Shown here: positions 32,982 to 43,227 of the stretch, piece by piece
Position numbering within the stretch: the first letter of the stretch is position 1
Layout: each line of letters begins with the position of its first letter
NCBI RefSeq assembly: GCF_900116235.1
Contig: NZ_FPAA01000015.1
Span: 1-64,000 of the forward strand
Reading direction: 5' to 3'
Length of the DNA: 64,000 bases
Origin: Marininema halotolerans
GTDB lineage: Bacteria > Bacillota > Bacilli > Thermoactinomycetales > DSM-45169
Notes under the pieces: generated by a model
Told to the model about the DNA's origin: nothing
Databases searched by the model: none
What the model saw: the letters and a program-made list of their open reading frames with translations, nothing else
Position numbers and translations under genes: made by a program

Positions 32982-33155
32982 GTGGTTTTTTTTAGCAAGA
33001 AGAAGGAAGACGGACTCTTACGATGTTCGTTTTGTGGTAAGTTGGAAGATCAGGTGTTGAAAGTCATCAAAGGGCCTGGTGTAAACATTTGTGATGAATG
33101 CATCGATCTTTGTAATGAAATTCTAGAGGCTGAGTTGGAAATCGATAAGGATTAA
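32982..33155 (+). CDS. Stand-alone ClpX-type zinc-binding domain, 57 residues
   Basis: A small gene too short for many gene callers. It encodes a chain with [20 protein letters not shown] and then [14 protein letters not shown]. That is the full ClpX N-terminal zinc domain with all four cysteines, but no AAA+ domain. The start is GTG 32982, with a weak GAGGG upstream. It sits between clpP and clpX and aligns over most of its length with the first 55 residues of the ClpX encoded at 33277. The reading frame and cysteines are intact after clear divergence, which argues for function. ClpX zinc domains dimerise and bind substrates and adaptors, so a free copy might modulate ClpX. Confidence 0.75.
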   Translation: MVFFSKKKEDGLLRCSFCGKLEDQVLKVIKGPGVNICDECIDLCNEILEAELEIDKD

Positions 33156-33203
33156 CCACCCTCTTAGAATATGTCTCTTAAGGGACTGCTCTTAAGAGTT
33201 CGA

Positions 33204-33254
33204 AGGCAATTGAACGTGATTATTTTGGGTGCTCATGAAGTGATCGCCCGTTAG
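33204..33254 (+). pseudogene. Remnant of a second clpP 3' end
   Basis: GCAATTGAACGTGATTA encodes AIERD, as in the IERD motif of clpP. After a deletion, GTGCTCATGAAG and GAAGTGATCGCCCGTTAG match the clpP end (DAHE, then EVITR and stop). No start, and the frame is broken. It shows that a clpP-clpX block was once duplicated here. Confidence 0.65.
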
Positions 33255-33276
33255 ACCTTTGAGAGGGGTGATTCGC

Positions 33277-34539
33277 ATGTTCAAGTTCAACGAAGAAAAA
33301 GGACAGTTGAAATGCTCGTTTTGCGGGAAATCCCAGGATCAGGTGAGAAAACTGGTCGCAGGGCCTGGGGTATACATTTGTGATGAGTGTATCGATCTTT
33401 GTAATGAAATCGTTGAGGAAGAACTGGGCGGCGAAGAGGATATCGATCTACAAAATCTACCGAAGCCCCAGGAAATTAACGAGATTCTTGATTCTTACGT
33501 CATTGGACAAGAGCAAGCAAAAAAATCGTTGGCTGTAGCGGTGTACAACCACTATAAGCGGATCAATTCTTCCCAGAAGATGGACGATGTTGAACTGCAA
33601 AAATCAAACATCATCATGGTAGGACCGACGGGAAGTGGGAAAACCCTTCTTGCTCAAACGATGGCGAAGATCCTGAACGTTCCCTTTGCAATTGCTGATG
33701 CAACCAGCCTTACTGAGGCGGGTTATGTAGGGGAAGATGTGGAAAATATTCTCCTCAAATTGATCCAGGCTGCAGATTATGATGTGGAAAAGGCAGAACG
33801 TGGGATTATCTATATTGATGAAATCGATAAAGTTGCCCGTAAGTCGGAAAACCCATCGATCACCCGTGATGTTTCTGGTGAAGGGGTGCAACAAGCACTC
33901 TTGAAAATTCTTGAGGGAACCGTAGCTTCTGTACCTCCTCAGGGAGGACGAAAACATCCTCATCAGGAATTCATTCAAATTGATACCAGCAATGTACTCT
34001 TTATTTGTGGGGGCGCCTTTGATGGACTGGAGCCGATCATCAAACGTCGACTCGGCAAGAAAGTGATTGGTTTCGGTTCGGATAGTAGCCGAGCTGATCT
34101 AAAACCAGGTGAATACCTGAAGATGGTCTTGCCTGAGGACCTCCTTCGGTTTGGTCTAATTCCTGAATTCGTTGGACGCTTGCCAGTGATCTCCACCTTG
34201 GAACCGCTGGATCGTGAAGCCTTGGTACGGATTCTAACGGAGCCGAAAAATGCTCTTGCTAAGCAATATCAAAAGCTCTTGGAAATGGATAATGTAGAGC
34301 TTACCTTCGAAAATGATTCCTTGGATGCGATCGCTGATGAAGCGATCAAACGGAATACAGGGGCACGGGGACTACGAGCCATCATTGAGTCAATTATGCT
34401 CGATGTGATGTTTGAGTTACCGTCGAGGGAAGATGTGACAGAATGCATTGTCACAAAAGAAACCGTTGAAGATAAAGTAGGCCCTCGCCTTACAACACGG
34501 GATGGTCGTTCGGTGGATAAAAAAGAAGAGAGCGCTTAA
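33277..34539 (+). CDS. clpX: ATP-dependent Clp protease ATPase subunit ClpX
   Basis: A 420-residue AAA+ unfoldase that feeds substrates to ClpP. The zinc domain ([12 protein letters not shown] and [10 protein letters not shown]) is followed by Walker A GPTGSGKT and Walker B IIYIDEID. Next comes the [22 protein letters not shown] region, the IGF-type ClpP-docking loop (KKVIGFGS) and sensor 2 [11 protein letters not shown] 33277 follows GAGAGGGGTG. It is the full-length partner of the small zinc-domain gene just before it. The position before lonB and lonA agrees with Bacillus subtilis. Confidence 0.97.
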   Translation: MFKFNEEKGQLKCSFCGKSQDQVRKLVAGPGVYICDECIDLCNEIVEEELGGEEDIDLQNLPKPQEINEILDSYVIGQEQAKKSLAVAVYNHYKRINSSQKMDDVELQKSNIIMVGPTGSGKTLLAQTMAKILNVPFAIADATSLTEAGYVGEDVENILLKLIQAADYDVEKAERGIIYIDEIDKVARKSENPSITRDVSGEGVQQALLKILEGTVASVPPQGGRKHPHQEFIQIDTSNVLFICGGAFDGLEPIIKRRLGKKVIGFGSDSSRADLKPGEYLKMVLPEDLLRFGLIPEFVGRLPVISTLEPLDREALVRILTEPKNALAKQYQKLLEMDNVELTFENDSLDAIADEAIKRNTGARGLRAIIESIMLDVMFELPSREDVTECIVTKETVEDKVGPRLTTRDGRSVDKKEESA

Positions 34540-34543
34540 TTAA

Positions 34544-34584
34544 ACAAAAAAGAATCGCATCCTTTGGGTGCGATTCTTTTTTGT
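34544..34584 (+). terminator. Terminator after clpX
   Basis: ACAAAAAAGAATCGCA pairs perfectly with TGCGATTCTTTTTTGT. Strong in both directions. Confidence 0.9.
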
Positions 34585-34786
34585 GTTATCGGAAAATGGA
34601 TGTGTACTAGAACAAGTCTTTAGTAGTAGGGACTTACTACTCGCGAGCAAAAGTTTTTGTGGTAGAATACAGGAGGTAGTGTGTGTTGAATCATTCCCTT
34701 TATTAATTATGGACAATTTTTTCAAGGATGTTGTATTACACCGTAATTCAAGTAGTTAAACACTGCAGAACTGGAGTTGTGTTTTC

Positions 34787-35914
34787 ATGATGCATGTGGA
34801 AGTGGTTTCTTCTCAGGATTATCATTCCTTTATTGAAGGAAAACGCCTGGGCAATTTTATGCAGTACCCCTCCTGGGCTCAGGTTAAAACTGAATGGCAA
34901 CACGATCTCCTGGGTTGGTTTGATGAAGAGCAGAACATGGTAGGGTGTGGACTGGTTCTTTATCGAAAACTCCCAGGGTTAAACAAATACTTAGCGTATA
35001 TTCCCCGAGGACCGGTGATTGATTGGGATTCTAAACAGTTAAGCGATTGGTTTGAGCCGTTATTTGAATGTTTACGTCGTAAAAATGTATTCTCAATTAA
35101 AATGGAACCGCCCGTGGTCCGAGCTAAATGGCAAACACCCACGATTAAAAACTATTTAAAGGAAATCCGTGAGCATAGTCTCAAAGGAAAACGGCTAAAG
35201 GATCTTGGACCTGATGAAGTGGATGGACAGGCGGAATTTGTTCAACAAGAACTTACAGCAATGGGTTGGAAGAGCGGAGAAGGAGATGGCGGGTTCTCTG
35301 CAATTCAACCCCAATATGTTTTCCGCTTGCCCTTGGAAGATCGTTCTTTAGATGAGGTTTTTGCTGGCTTTCATACCACCTGGCGCCGTAATGTTCGGAA
35401 GTCCGAAAAGCAAGGAGTCGTGGTCACAGAGGGAAGTGAGGCGGATCTAAAGGCGTTTTATGACCTGCTCAATGTGACAGCCACACGGGATCAGTTTACC
35501 GTTCGTTCGTACAGTTACTTTGAGACCATGTTCCGTGCGATGAAAAAGGAAGATCCGAATCGCATTCGGCTTTACTTAGCAAAATATGAAGATCGTTTGC
35601 TAGCGGCAACGATAGCGACCCAAACGAATGGACATGTCTGGTATCTGTATGGTGCAAGCGATAATGAGATGCGGGAGAAGATGCCCAACCATGCGATTCA
35701 ATGGAAGATGATTCAGGATGCCCATGCGATGGGAGCGCATACCTATGACTTCCGTGGGATTAGCGATACCCTGGATGAAGAAGATCATTTGTATGGTCTC
35801 TTACGCTTTAAGCTTGGCTTTGGTGGAGAAGCCTGTCAGTTGATCGGTGAATGGGATTATCCGCTGCAACCGCTTCTGCATTGGGCTTTTGATATGTATA
35901 TGAAGAAGCGGTGA
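34787..35914 (+). CDS. FemX/FemAB-type aminoacyltransferase
   Basis: A 375-residue soluble enzyme with two GNAT-like halves and a helical hairpin between, as in the FemABX family that adds amino acids from aminoacyl-tRNA to lipid II. Visible marks are FMQYPSWAQVKTEW, AYIPRGPVIDW, TWRRNVRKSEKQGV, YLYGASDNEMREKMPNHAIQ and YDFRGISDTLDEEDHLYGLL. The last two are the conserved substrate and C-terminal motifs. The donor residue cannot be read from sequence. The next gene is 11 bases on and encodes an alanine-racemase-like protein, so the two probably act together on cell-wall branching. Confidence 0.9.
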   Translation: MMHVEVVSSQDYHSFIEGKRLGNFMQYPSWAQVKTEWQHDLLGWFDEEQNMVGCGLVLYRKLPGLNKYLAYIPRGPVIDWDSKQLSDWFEPLFECLRRKNVFSIKMEPPVVRAKWQTPTIKNYLKEIREHSLKGKRLKDLGPDEVDGQAEFVQQELTAMGWKSGEGDGGFSAIQPQYVFRLPLEDRSLDEVFAGFHTTWRRNVRKSEKQGVVVTEGSEADLKAFYDLLNVTATRDQFTVRSYSYFETMFRAMKKEDPNRIRLYLAKYEDRLLAATIATQTNGHVWYLYGASDNEMREKMPNHAIQWKMIQDAHAMGAHTYDFRGISDTLDEEDHLYGLLRFKLGFGGEACQLIGEWDYPLQPLLHWAFDMYMKKR

Positions 35915-35925
35915 GGGGGTAGCTC

Positions 35926-37083
35926 ATGAGTCTTACACTGTATTTGGACGAGCGGAGTTGGTTGCGTCACTTTGCAGAAACAGAGGAGCGATTTCCTGAG
36001 TTTCTCCCTGTAATTAAAGGAAATGGCTATGGTTTTGGCAATGTAAGGCTAACCCAGACAGCTCTGCGTATGGATAAACACGTCATTTGTGTTGGGACAA
36101 TAGAAGAAGCCCGAACCATTGAACAATCCTTCTCAACAGTACAGACGATGGTACTAACCCCTGTGCTGACATCGTTGACGGAGGCGGATCATAGTGAGGG
36201 AAGGATTTATACGGTGGGTAGCTTTACTCACCTTAGCCATCTCGTAAGTGCTCTTGATTCCCTCCAAGGGGAAGCCCCTTTTTCAGCTGAGGATGGGCCA
36301 AGAAAACTTTCCATTGTGATTAAATGTCAGTCCCCGATGAAGCGGTATGGGTTCTCCTTGACTCAATTGGATGAGTTGCATAAGACGCTTAAACAATGGA
36401 GTGAAGCGTCAAATATCCAACTTGAAATCGCTGGGCTATCGGTTCATTTTCCCCAGGTGGGAATGTCCGATGAACAGAAGAAGACCTGGTTTACAGAGTG
36501 GATCTCGGCAACGAAGGATTGGGATGTTATACCGAAAGATTTTTACATTAGCCATGTAAGTTCGCCCTTGTTTCAACAATTAAAAACCCGCCATCCGGAG
36601 TATCGTTTTTGCATGCGCTTAGGGACGGATTTATGGCTGGCGGATAAATCGTTCCTTTCCACCAAAAGCATGGTGCTGGATACCAAGCCTGTGCAAAAAG
36701 GGGAACGGTTCGGGTATAAGCAAGGAAAAGCAAGAAAGAATGGGACCCTGGTGTTTTTATCCGGTGGCACCGCAAATGGGGTGGGTCTGGAGGCTCCTTC
36801 TATCGCGCGGAGTTGGCGGGATTGGTTAAAGTTAACCGCCTTTTGGGGGCTGTCGATGGCGAATCGCCATCTTAGTCCTTACACCTTTCGTGGACGAAGA
36901 ACCTGGTTTGCAGAACCTCCTCATATGCAAACAAGTGTCCTCTTTTTCCCCAATGGCGAAAACTATCCAGAAGTTGGCGATGAATTGCCTGTGACGGTTC
37001 GTATGACAACGGCTCATTTTGATCGATGCGTGGTACAAGAAGCCGAAGAGGAGATGGCAGAGACGGCACGTGCCCTTCCTTAA
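35926..37083 (+). CDS. Alanine-racemase-like PLP enzyme
   Basis: A 385-residue fold type III PLP protein related to alanine racemase. The Schiff-base lysine is K31 in VIKGNGYGFG, equivalent to the K-A-N-A-Y-G motif. The C-terminal catalytic tyrosine is probably that in GERFGYKQGK. Sequence elsewhere departs strongly from standard Alr, with an unusual C-terminal FRGRRTWFAEPPHMQTSVLF region. It is coupled to the FemX-type gene (11-base gap, GAGGGGG site). It may supply a D-amino acid for the branch or for lipid II. The substrate could differ from alanine, and a non-racemase role is possible. Confidence 0.8.
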   Translation: MSLTLYLDERSWLRHFAETEERFPEFLPVIKGNGYGFGNVRLTQTALRMDKHVICVGTIEEARTIEQSFSTVQTMVLTPVLTSLTEADHSEGRIYTVGSFTHLSHLVSALDSLQGEAPFSAEDGPRKLSIVIKCQSPMKRYGFSLTQLDELHKTLKQWSEASNIQLEIAGLSVHFPQVGMSDEQKKTWFTEWISATKDWDVIPKDFYISHVSSPLFQQLKTRHPEYRFCMRLGTDLWLADKSFLSTKSMVLDTKPVQKGERFGYKQGKARKNGTLVFLSGGTANGVGLEAPSIARSWRDWLKLTAFWGLSMANRHLSPYTFRGRRTWFAEPPHMQTSVLFFPNGENYPEVGDELPVTVRMTTAHFDRCVVQEAEEEMAETARALP

Positions 37084-37110
37084 ATGAAGGATCGCTTTTA
37101 TATTAAAGGC

Positions 37111-37148
37111 AAAAAACCCACCAGTGATGGGAGACTGGCGGGTTTTTT
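37111..37148 (+). terminator. Terminator after the FemX/racemase pair
   Basis: AAAAAACCCACCAG pairs with CTGGCGGGTTTTTT with one internal mismatch. Long T run. Confidence 0.85.
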
Positions 37149-37157
37149 TTGTTGACT

Positions 37158-37186
37158 GACTATCCCTTTCAGACGAGGGTCATACT
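37158..37186 (+). promoter_or_regulatory. Candidate forespore (sigma-F/G) promoter of lonB
   Basis: GACTA (37158-37162), a 15-base spacer, then GGTCATACT (37178-37186) fits the sigma-F pattern (GYATA, N15, GGnnAnAnT). The embedded CATACTA also fits a sigma-G -10. In Bacillus subtilis lonB is expressed in the forespore. The start codon is about 58 bases downstream. Confidence 0.6.
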
Positions 37187-37244
37187 AAGGCACGACAAAG
37201 AGATCAAAATCCTTTTGATCTGATGAAGGGGAGGAGTTTAGATT

Positions 37245-38930
37245 ATGAATTGGACTGTGTTGATCATGATACTACAGGTGTTTTTTTCAGTTGTCATTGG
37301 CCTTTATTTTTGGAACTTGTTACGGAATCAGCAGACAAGCCGTACAGCGGTAGATCGTGAATCGAAGAAGGAGATGGATAAGCTCCGTAAAATGCGGAGC
37401 ATATCGCTGACGGAACCTCTTTCAGAAAAAACACGTCCAACTTCCTTCGATGAAATTGTGGGTCAGACAGAGGGATTACGTGCTCTCAAAGCAGCCCTTT
37501 GTGGTCCGAACCCGCAGCATGTCATCATTTACGGTCCGCCTGGAGTAGGAAAGACGGCGGCGGCTCGCGTTGTTTTGGAAGAGGCGAAAAAAAATAGCAG
37601 TTCCCCCTTTACGCGTCAATCGCGTTTTGTAGAGCTGGATGCGACCACGGCTCGGTTTGATGAACGTGGAATTGCCGATCCCTTAATCGGTTCGGTGCAT
37701 GATCCTATTTATCAAGGGGCAGGTGCCATGGGAATGGCAGGGATACCTCAGCCAAAACCAGGTGCCGTTTCCAAAGCCCATGGGGGGCTCTTGTTTATCG
37801 ACGAAATTGGAGAGCTTCATCCGATTCAGATGAATAAGTTATTGAAGGTACTAGAGGATCGCAAGGTCATTTTTGAATCTGCCTATTATAGTGCGGAGGA
37901 TCATAATACCCCGTCCCATATTCATGACATTTTTCAAAATGGGATGCCCGCGGATTTTCGATTGGTAGGTGCCACCACCCGGACTCCTGATGAAATTCCG
38001 CCAGCCATTCGTTCCCGGTGTATGGAGATCTTTTTTAGGCCATTGCTATCTGAGGAGATTAGTCGGATTGCCAAACAAGCGATTGAACGCATGGGGTTCC
38101 AGTATGAAGAAGGAGCGATTAGTGTTATTCAAAAATACGCCACCAATGGTCGGGAAGCCGTCAATATCGTGCAAACGGCTGGGGGCCTTGCCTTGACAGA
38201 GGATCACAACCTGATTCGTTCCGCCGATGTTGAATGGGTCGTTCATAGTAGCCAGTTAACCCCTCGCCCTGATAAAAAAATCCCTGAGAAAGCGCAACCT
38301 GGCTTAGTCAATGGACTGGCCGTCTATGGTCCGAACCTCGGGATGCTACTGGAATTGGAAGTAACAGCCCTTCCCGCAGGACCTGGAGCAGAAGGTTCGA
38401 TCCGAATTACAGGGATGGTGGATGAAGAAGAGTTAGGGGGACGAAGTCGTACCCTTAGACGCAAGAGTATGGCCCGTAGTTCATTAGAGAACGTTCTCAC
38501 CGTCTTGCAAAAAACCGATATTAATCCATATGCTTGGCATATTCATGTCAATTTTCCAGGTGGGGTACCAATGGATGGTCCATCGGCTGGTGTCACGATG
38601 GCAACAGCGGTTTACTCTGCGATTAAAGGGATTAAAGTGGATAATAAGCTAGCGATGACTGGAGAGCTGTCCATCCATGGTCGCGTCATGCCTGTGGGTG
38701 GCGTGGTGGCGAAGGTGTCCGCGGCAAAGCAAGCGGGAGCGAACCGTGTGATCATCCCGGAGGATAATATGCAAGCCATCTTTAATGAGATGGAAGGGGT
38801 AAAAGTGATACCTGTGAGGAAGATCGAAGAGGTTCTTCAGTTAGCTTGCCATGAAGAAGCAGAGGTAGAAGTGGAAAGTTCTCTGCCACCTGCAACGGTT
38901 ATTACGGCGACCTCTGCACCGGTTAGTTAA
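37245..38930 (+). CDS. lonB: Forespore Lon-like protease LonB
   Basis: A 561-residue membrane-anchored ATP-dependent protease. An N-terminal hydrophobic helix (LIMILQVFFSVVIGLYFW, residues 6-23) is followed by a basic segment and the AAA+ domain with Walker A GPPGVGKT and Walker B GLLFIDEIGE. The protease domain has the catalytic serine in PMDGPSAGV and lysine in GGVVAKVSAAKQAG. It lacks the large N-terminal domain of LonA, as typical for LonB of spore formers. The start follows AAGGGGAGGAG. It is paired with lonA as in Bacillus subtilis but has its own promoter. Confidence 0.96.
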   Translation: MNWTVLIMILQVFFSVVIGLYFWNLLRNQQTSRTAVDRESKKEMDKLRKMRSISLTEPLSEKTRPTSFDEIVGQTEGLRALKAALCGPNPQHVIIYGPPGVGKTAAARVVLEEAKKNSSSPFTRQSRFVELDATTARFDERGIADPLIGSVHDPIYQGAGAMGMAGIPQPKPGAVSKAHGGLLFIDEIGELHPIQMNKLLKVLEDRKVIFESAYYSAEDHNTPSHIHDIFQNGMPADFRLVGATTRTPDEIPPAIRSRCMEIFFRPLLSEEISRIAKQAIERMGFQYEEGAISVIQKYATNGREAVNIVQTAGGLALTEDHNLIRSADVEWVVHSSQLTPRPDKKIPEKAQPGLVNGLAVYGPNLGMLLELEVTALPAGPGAEGSIRITGMVDEEELGGRSRTLRRKSMARSSLENVLTVLQKTDINPYAWHIHVNFPGGVPMDGPSAGVTMATAVYSAIKGIKVDNKLAMTGELSIHGRVMPVGGVVAKVSAAKQAGANRVIIPEDNMQAIFNEMEGVKVIPVRKIEEVLQLACHEEAEVEVESSLPPATVITATSAPVS

Positions 38931-39096
38931 TCTCCTTTAGGTGGGGGCGTCTAACCCCTTTGTACTCTGGGATGTGGGTAGGACTGTCATGGACAAACGG
39001 GATTGAATAGGATAAAATCGTACGCAGTCATCAATTGTATACCCAATGAAAAACCTTAGTAAAAACATGGCACGAGACGTTATCGGAGGTGCATAC

Positions 39097-41451
39097 ATGG
39101 CTGTTAAAGAGGAGGAGCGCGTACTCCCGTTGCTACCCCTTCGCGGATTATTGGTCTACCCCAACATGGTTTTGCACCTAGATGTTGGCCGCGAACGTTC
39201 CGTCAAAGCACTGGAACAGGCAATGGTAGACGATGACCTTATCCTTCTTGCGTCACAGCATGAAGTTCAGATCGAAGAGCCTGATCCAGAAGATATTTTT
39301 GAGATGGGTACCGTCGCACGTGTACGGCAGATGCTAAAATTGCCGAATGGCACGATTCGCGTATTGGTGGAAGGTCTTCATCGGGCGAAGCTGATCGAAT
39401 TTACAGAAGTAGATCCTTACTATAAAGTGCGTGTGAGCGAAATTGAGCAGGATGAGGTCCAGGATATCAATGTGGAGGCGTTGATGCGTTCTGTACTGGA
39501 TCATTTTGAACAATACCTCCGGTTATCTAAGAAAGTCTCTCCTGAGACCCTTTCCTCGGTGTCAGATATTGACGAGCCAGGTCGGCTCGCTGATGTGATT
39601 GCTTCACACCTTCCCTTGAAGGTTGAGGATAAGCAAAAAATCTTGGAAACCGTTGATATTCCAAAACGGTTAGAGACGCTACTTACGATTTTAAATGATG
39701 AACGCGAAGTACTTGAATTGGAGAAAACCATCTCACAACGAGTAAAAAAGCAGATGGAAAAAACGCAAAAAGAGTACTATCTTCGTGAGCAGATGAAGGC
39801 AATCCAGCGCGAACTGGGTGAAAAAGAAGGACGCATGGGAGAAGTCGAAGAACTGCGAAATCGGTTAGAGAAACTGACTGTACCCGAAGTGGTGAAGGAA
39901 AAGGTCGAAAAAGAACTTGGTCGTATGGAAAAGACCCCCACCTCCTCTGCTGAAGGGGGCGTCATTCGAACCTATGTCGAGTGGTTACTTGATCTTCCTT
40001 GGGACAAAGAAACAGAAGATGACTTAGATATTAACAAGGCAGAAAAAATTCTCAATCAAGATCATTATGGGTTGGAAAAAGCAAAGGAGCGGGTGCTTGA
40101 ATATTTGGCGGTTCAGCAGATGGTCAAGCAACTAAAGGGCCCCATTCTTTGTCTCGTTGGCCCTCCAGGTGTGGGGAAAACCTCCCTTGCGCGATCCATC
40201 TCTAGGGCCCTTGGCCGCAAATTTGTGCGAGTCTCTTTGGGTGGTGTACGCGATGAAGCGGAAATTCGCGGCCATCGGCGTACCTATGTTGGAGCGATGC
40301 CTGGGCGAATCATTCAAGGAATGAAAACTGCAGCCACTTCCAATCCTGTATTTTTGCTGGATGAGATTGATAAGATGGCGATGGATTTCCGTGGGGATCC
40401 AGCATCTGCACTGTTAGAAGTACTGGATCCCGAGCAAAACGCTACCTTTAGCGATCATTATATCGAGACTCCCTATGATCTATCCAAGGTCATGTTTATT
40501 ACAACGGCCAATGCGGTTCATGGTATTCCGCGGCCCTTGCTCGATCGGATGGAAATGCTTCATATTGCGGGTTATACCGAGATTGAAAAGGAGCGTATCA
40601 CCCGGGAATACCTTATCCCTCGCCAGATGAAGGAACACGGTTTAACAAAGGATAAACTGCAAATACATGGAGACGCTGTTCTCAAAGTGATCCGCCGCTA
40701 TACAAGGGAAGCGGGCGTCCGTAATTTGGAGCGAACAATCGGGACCCTGTGCAGGAAAGCCGCAAAGCAGTTGGTTGCCGGTGAAAAGAAAAAAGTGGTC
40801 GTCACCGCTAAAAACCTGCCTCAATTCCTTGGAGCAGAGAAGTTTCGTTATGGACGTGCAGAAGAGACGGATCAGATCGGTGCGGTTACGGGATTAGCCT
40901 GGACAGCAGCGGGGGGAGACACCTTGACAATCGAGGTGACCATTCTCCCTGGGAAAGGCAAACTCACCTTAACGGGTAAACTAGGGGATGTCATGAAGGA
41001 ATCCGCTCAGGCGGCCTTTAGTTATATCCGTTCCCGTGCGAAAGAGTTATCCATTGACCCTGATTTTCATGAAAAACACGATATCCATATTCATGTGCCT
41101 GAAGGAGCCATTCCTAAAGATGGTCCTTCTGCTGGGATTGCGATGGCTACGGCTCTGGTTTCAGCTCTTTCAGGTCGAGCGGTGTCCCGTGAAGTGGGGA
41201 TGACAGGTGAAGTAACATTACGGGGGCGGGTCTTGCCCATTGGCGGACTCAAGGAAAAATCCTTAGCCGCGCATCGTGCAGGCCTGAAGCATATTCTAAT
41301 CCCCTATGAGAATGAAAAAGACCTGGAGGAAATTCCTGAAAGTGTTCGTAAGGAACTGAAGGTGACCCCGGTCCGACATATGGATCAGGTGCTAGAGTTA
41401 GCCCTGGTCCCTGAAGCGGAGAGAGATACCAATGAAAGTAACGCATTCTGA
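39097..41451 (+). CDS. lonA: ATP-dependent protease LonA
   Basis: A 784-residue cytosolic quality-control protease. The N-terminal substrate domain ([20 protein letters not shown]) and a coiled-coil centre ([19 protein letters not shown]) lead to the ATPase with GPPGVGKT and [10 protein letters not shown]. The protease domain has Ser678 in PKDGPSAG and Lys721 in [13 protein letters not shown] 39097 follows GGAGGTG; the frame is open for 17 codons upstream without a proper site. The stop lies 20 bases inside engB, so the two are translationally linked. Confidence 0.97.
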   Translation: MAVKEEERVLPLLPLRGLLVYPNMVLHLDVGRERSVKALEQAMVDDDLILLASQHEVQIEEPDPEDIFEMGTVARVRQMLKLPNGTIRVLVEGLHRAKLIEFTEVDPYYKVRVSEIEQDEVQDINVEALMRSVLDHFEQYLRLSKKVSPETLSSVSDIDEPGRLADVIASHLPLKVEDKQKILETVDIPKRLETLLTILNDEREVLELEKTISQRVKKQMEKTQKEYYLREQMKAIQRELGEKEGRMGEVEELRNRLEKLTVPEVVKEKVEKELGRMEKTPTSSAEGGVIRTYVEWLLDLPWDKETEDDLDINKAEKILNQDHYGLEKAKERVLEYLAVQQMVKQLKGPILCLVGPPGVGKTSLARSISRALGRKFVRVSLGGVRDEAEIRGHRRTYVGAMPGRIIQGMKTAATSNPVFLLDEIDKMAMDFRGDPASALLEVLDPEQNATFSDHYIETPYDLSKVMFITTANAVHGIPRPLLDRMEMLHIAGYTEIEKERITREYLIPRQMKEHGLTKDKLQIHGDAVLKVIRRYTREAGVRNLERTIGTLCRKAAKQLVAGEKKKVVVTAKNLPQFLGAEKFRYGRAEETDQIGAVTGLAWTAAGGDTLTIEVTILPGKGKLTLTGKLGDVMKESAQAAFSYIRSRAKELSIDPDFHEKHDIHIHVPEGAIPKDGPSAGIAMATALVSALSGRAVSREVGMTGEVTLRGRVLPIGGLKEKSLAAHRAGLKHILIPYENEKDLEEIPESVRKELKVTPVRHMDQVLELALVPEAERDTNESNAF

Positions 41452-42067
41452 AATCGTGATAAGTGCGGTACATCCCCGGCAATACCCTGCGGACGCCCTG
41501 CCAGAAATTGCTCTGGCTGGGCGTTCCAATGTAGGGAAATCCTCCTTAATCAATCGGATGATCAATCGCAAAAATTTAGCACGGACCAGTTCGAAGCCTG
41601 GGAAAACCCAAACCATTAACTTTTACCGCATTAACCAAGCGTTAATGTTTGCGGATATGCCTGGTTATGGTTTTGCAAAGGTGTCCAAATCGGTTCGCGC
41701 TGAATGGGGAAAAATGGCAGAAACCTACTTTTTGAAGCGGGAAACTCTGCGAGGGATCGTACATGTGATTGATTTACGGCATCCGCCAAGTAAAGATGAT
41801 GTCGCCATGTATGGATGGTTTAAAGAACATGGACTCGATGTACTCATTGCAGCGACGAAAGCCGACAAGGTAAAACGAGGCCAATGGCCCAAACATATGA
41901 AGCAGGTAAAGGAGGGTCTTGGAATGGTCCCGACGGATAAGCTGATCTTATTCTCATCACAAACCGGTCAAGGAAAAGATGAGCTATGGTCTGAAATCGG
42001 TCGACTCACCCAGGCATCTCCTAGCGAAGAATTAGCAGAAACCTCCCCTACCCAAGATCATCATTAA
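41432..42067 (+). CDS. engB: Ribosome-biogenesis GTPase EngB (YsxC)
   Basis: A 211-residue GTPase needed for late assembly of the 50S subunit. The G1 motif is GRSNVGKSS, switch I is in [13 protein letters not shown]3 is DMPGYGFA, G4 is TKADK and G5 lies in LFSSQTGQG. The end is a short Ser/Thr/Glu-rich tail. It overlaps lonA by 20 bases, the same linkage as lonA-ysxC in Bacillus subtilis. In that species hemA follows directly; here about 10.5 kb of other genes intervene. Confidence 0.96.
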   Translation: MKVTHSEIVISAVHPRQYPADALPEIALAGRSNVGKSSLINRMINRKNLARTSSKPGKTQTINFYRINQALMFADMPGYGFAKVSKSVRAEWGKMAETYFLKRETLRGIVHVIDLRHPPSKDDVAMYGWFKEHGLDVLIAATKADKVKRGQWPKHMKQVKEGLGMVPTDKLILFSSQTGQGKDELWSEIGRLTQASPSEELAETSPTQDHH

Positions 42068-42120
42068 GCTTGAATGGTAAGCTTAATCACTTCTAGAGAC
42101 AATAGAGGAGATGTGTGAGG

Positions 42121-43227
42121 ATGAACAAGAAAATTCGGGTCGCCATCTTATATGGAGGCAAATCCGGTGAGCATGACGTTTCGCTTTTTTCTGCGGCATC
42201 GGTCATTCAAGCGATCGATCCGGAGAAAATGGAGATTCTCCCGGTTTGGATCGATAAAGAGGGGCATTGGCGAACAGGAGAACAGGCTTTGTTAGCCTTG
42301 GAGGGGAAATTAGAGGCGAAGCGGTTGGAAGATTTGCGCTCTACCAAGCCTACTTTGCCAAAGGAAATCCAAGGTTCCTCCTTTCCGTTAATTCAGTGGG
42401 TAGAACAGGTGGATGTGGTCTTCCCCGTCCTTCATGGAACCTTTGGTGAAGATGGCACGGTTCAAGGGTTACTTGAAATGGCGAATATCCCTTATGTAGG
42501 GGCTGGAGTACTCGCCTCAGCAGTGGGTATGGATAAAGTGGTCAGTAAACGAATTTTTGCCAATGAAGGTCTTCCACAGGGACGATTTGTCCAGGTGCAT
42601 CGGCATCGGGTTGAAAAGTCAATGAATGACGTCATTGCAGAACTGGAAAATTCCTTTGCTTATCCCATGTTCGTGAAACCTGCGAATTTGGGTTCCAGTG
42701 TAGGGATTTCCAAAGCGAAGGATCGTGCCACATTAGAAAAAGCACTGCACTTGGCAGCGAGTTATGATCGAAAGTTAATCGTTGAAGAGTTTATTGATGC
42801 GAAAGAAGTGGAAGTCGCGGTGTTAGGCAACGACGAGCCCGAGGCATCCATCCCGGGGGAAATTATCTCGAGTAATGAATATTATGATTATAAAGCCAAA
42901 TATATTGACGGCAAAGCGGTGATGAAATTCCCCGCAGAACTGCCTGAGGAAACCCTGGAAGAAATTCGTCAGTTGGCCATACGGGCGTATCAAGCCATTG
43001 ATGCTTCAGGGCTATCTCGTGTCGACTTTTTCGTCACCAATAACGATCAACGCGTATTAATCAACGAAATCAATACGATGCCTGGATTTACCCCCCATAG
43101 CATGTACGCGAACTTATGGGAACATACAGGGGTTAGTTACAAGACCCTCATTGAAAAATTGATCGAACTCGCCATGCAGCGCTATGAAGAGAAGAAGAAA
43201 ACCTCAACCAAATTCGAAGTGGAATAA
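42121..43227 (+). CDS. ddl: D-alanine-D-alanine ligase
   Basis: Joins two D-alanines for the peptidoglycan pentapeptide, an ATP-grasp enzyme of the cytosol. The 368-residue protein shows ILYGGKSGEHDVSLFSA, VFPVLHGTFGEDGTVQG, VKPANLGSSVGISKA and DFFVTNNDQRVLINEINTMPGFT. The residue pattern before EYYDYKAKY, a Y type, points to D-Ala rather than D-Lac use, though this is inference. ATG 42121 is preceded by GAGGAG, with an alternative GTG six bases earlier. Confidence 0.96.
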   Translation: MNKKIRVAILYGGKSGEHDVSLFSAASVIQAIDPEKMEILPVWIDKEGHWRTGEQALLALEGKLEAKRLEDLRSTKPTLPKEIQGSSFPLIQWVEQVDVVFPVLHGTFGEDGTVQGLLEMANIPYVGAGVLASAVGMDKVVSKRIFANEGLPQGRFVQVHRHRVEKSMNDVIAELENSFAYPMFVKPANLGSSVGISKAKDRATLEKALHLAASYDRKLIVEEFIDAKEVEVAVLGNDEPEASIPGEIISSNEYYDYKAKYIDGKAVMKFPAELPEETLEEIRQLAIRAYQAIDASGLSRVDFFVTNNDQRVLINEINTMPGFTPHSMYANLWEHTGVSYKTLIEKLIELAMQRYEEKKKTSTKFEVE

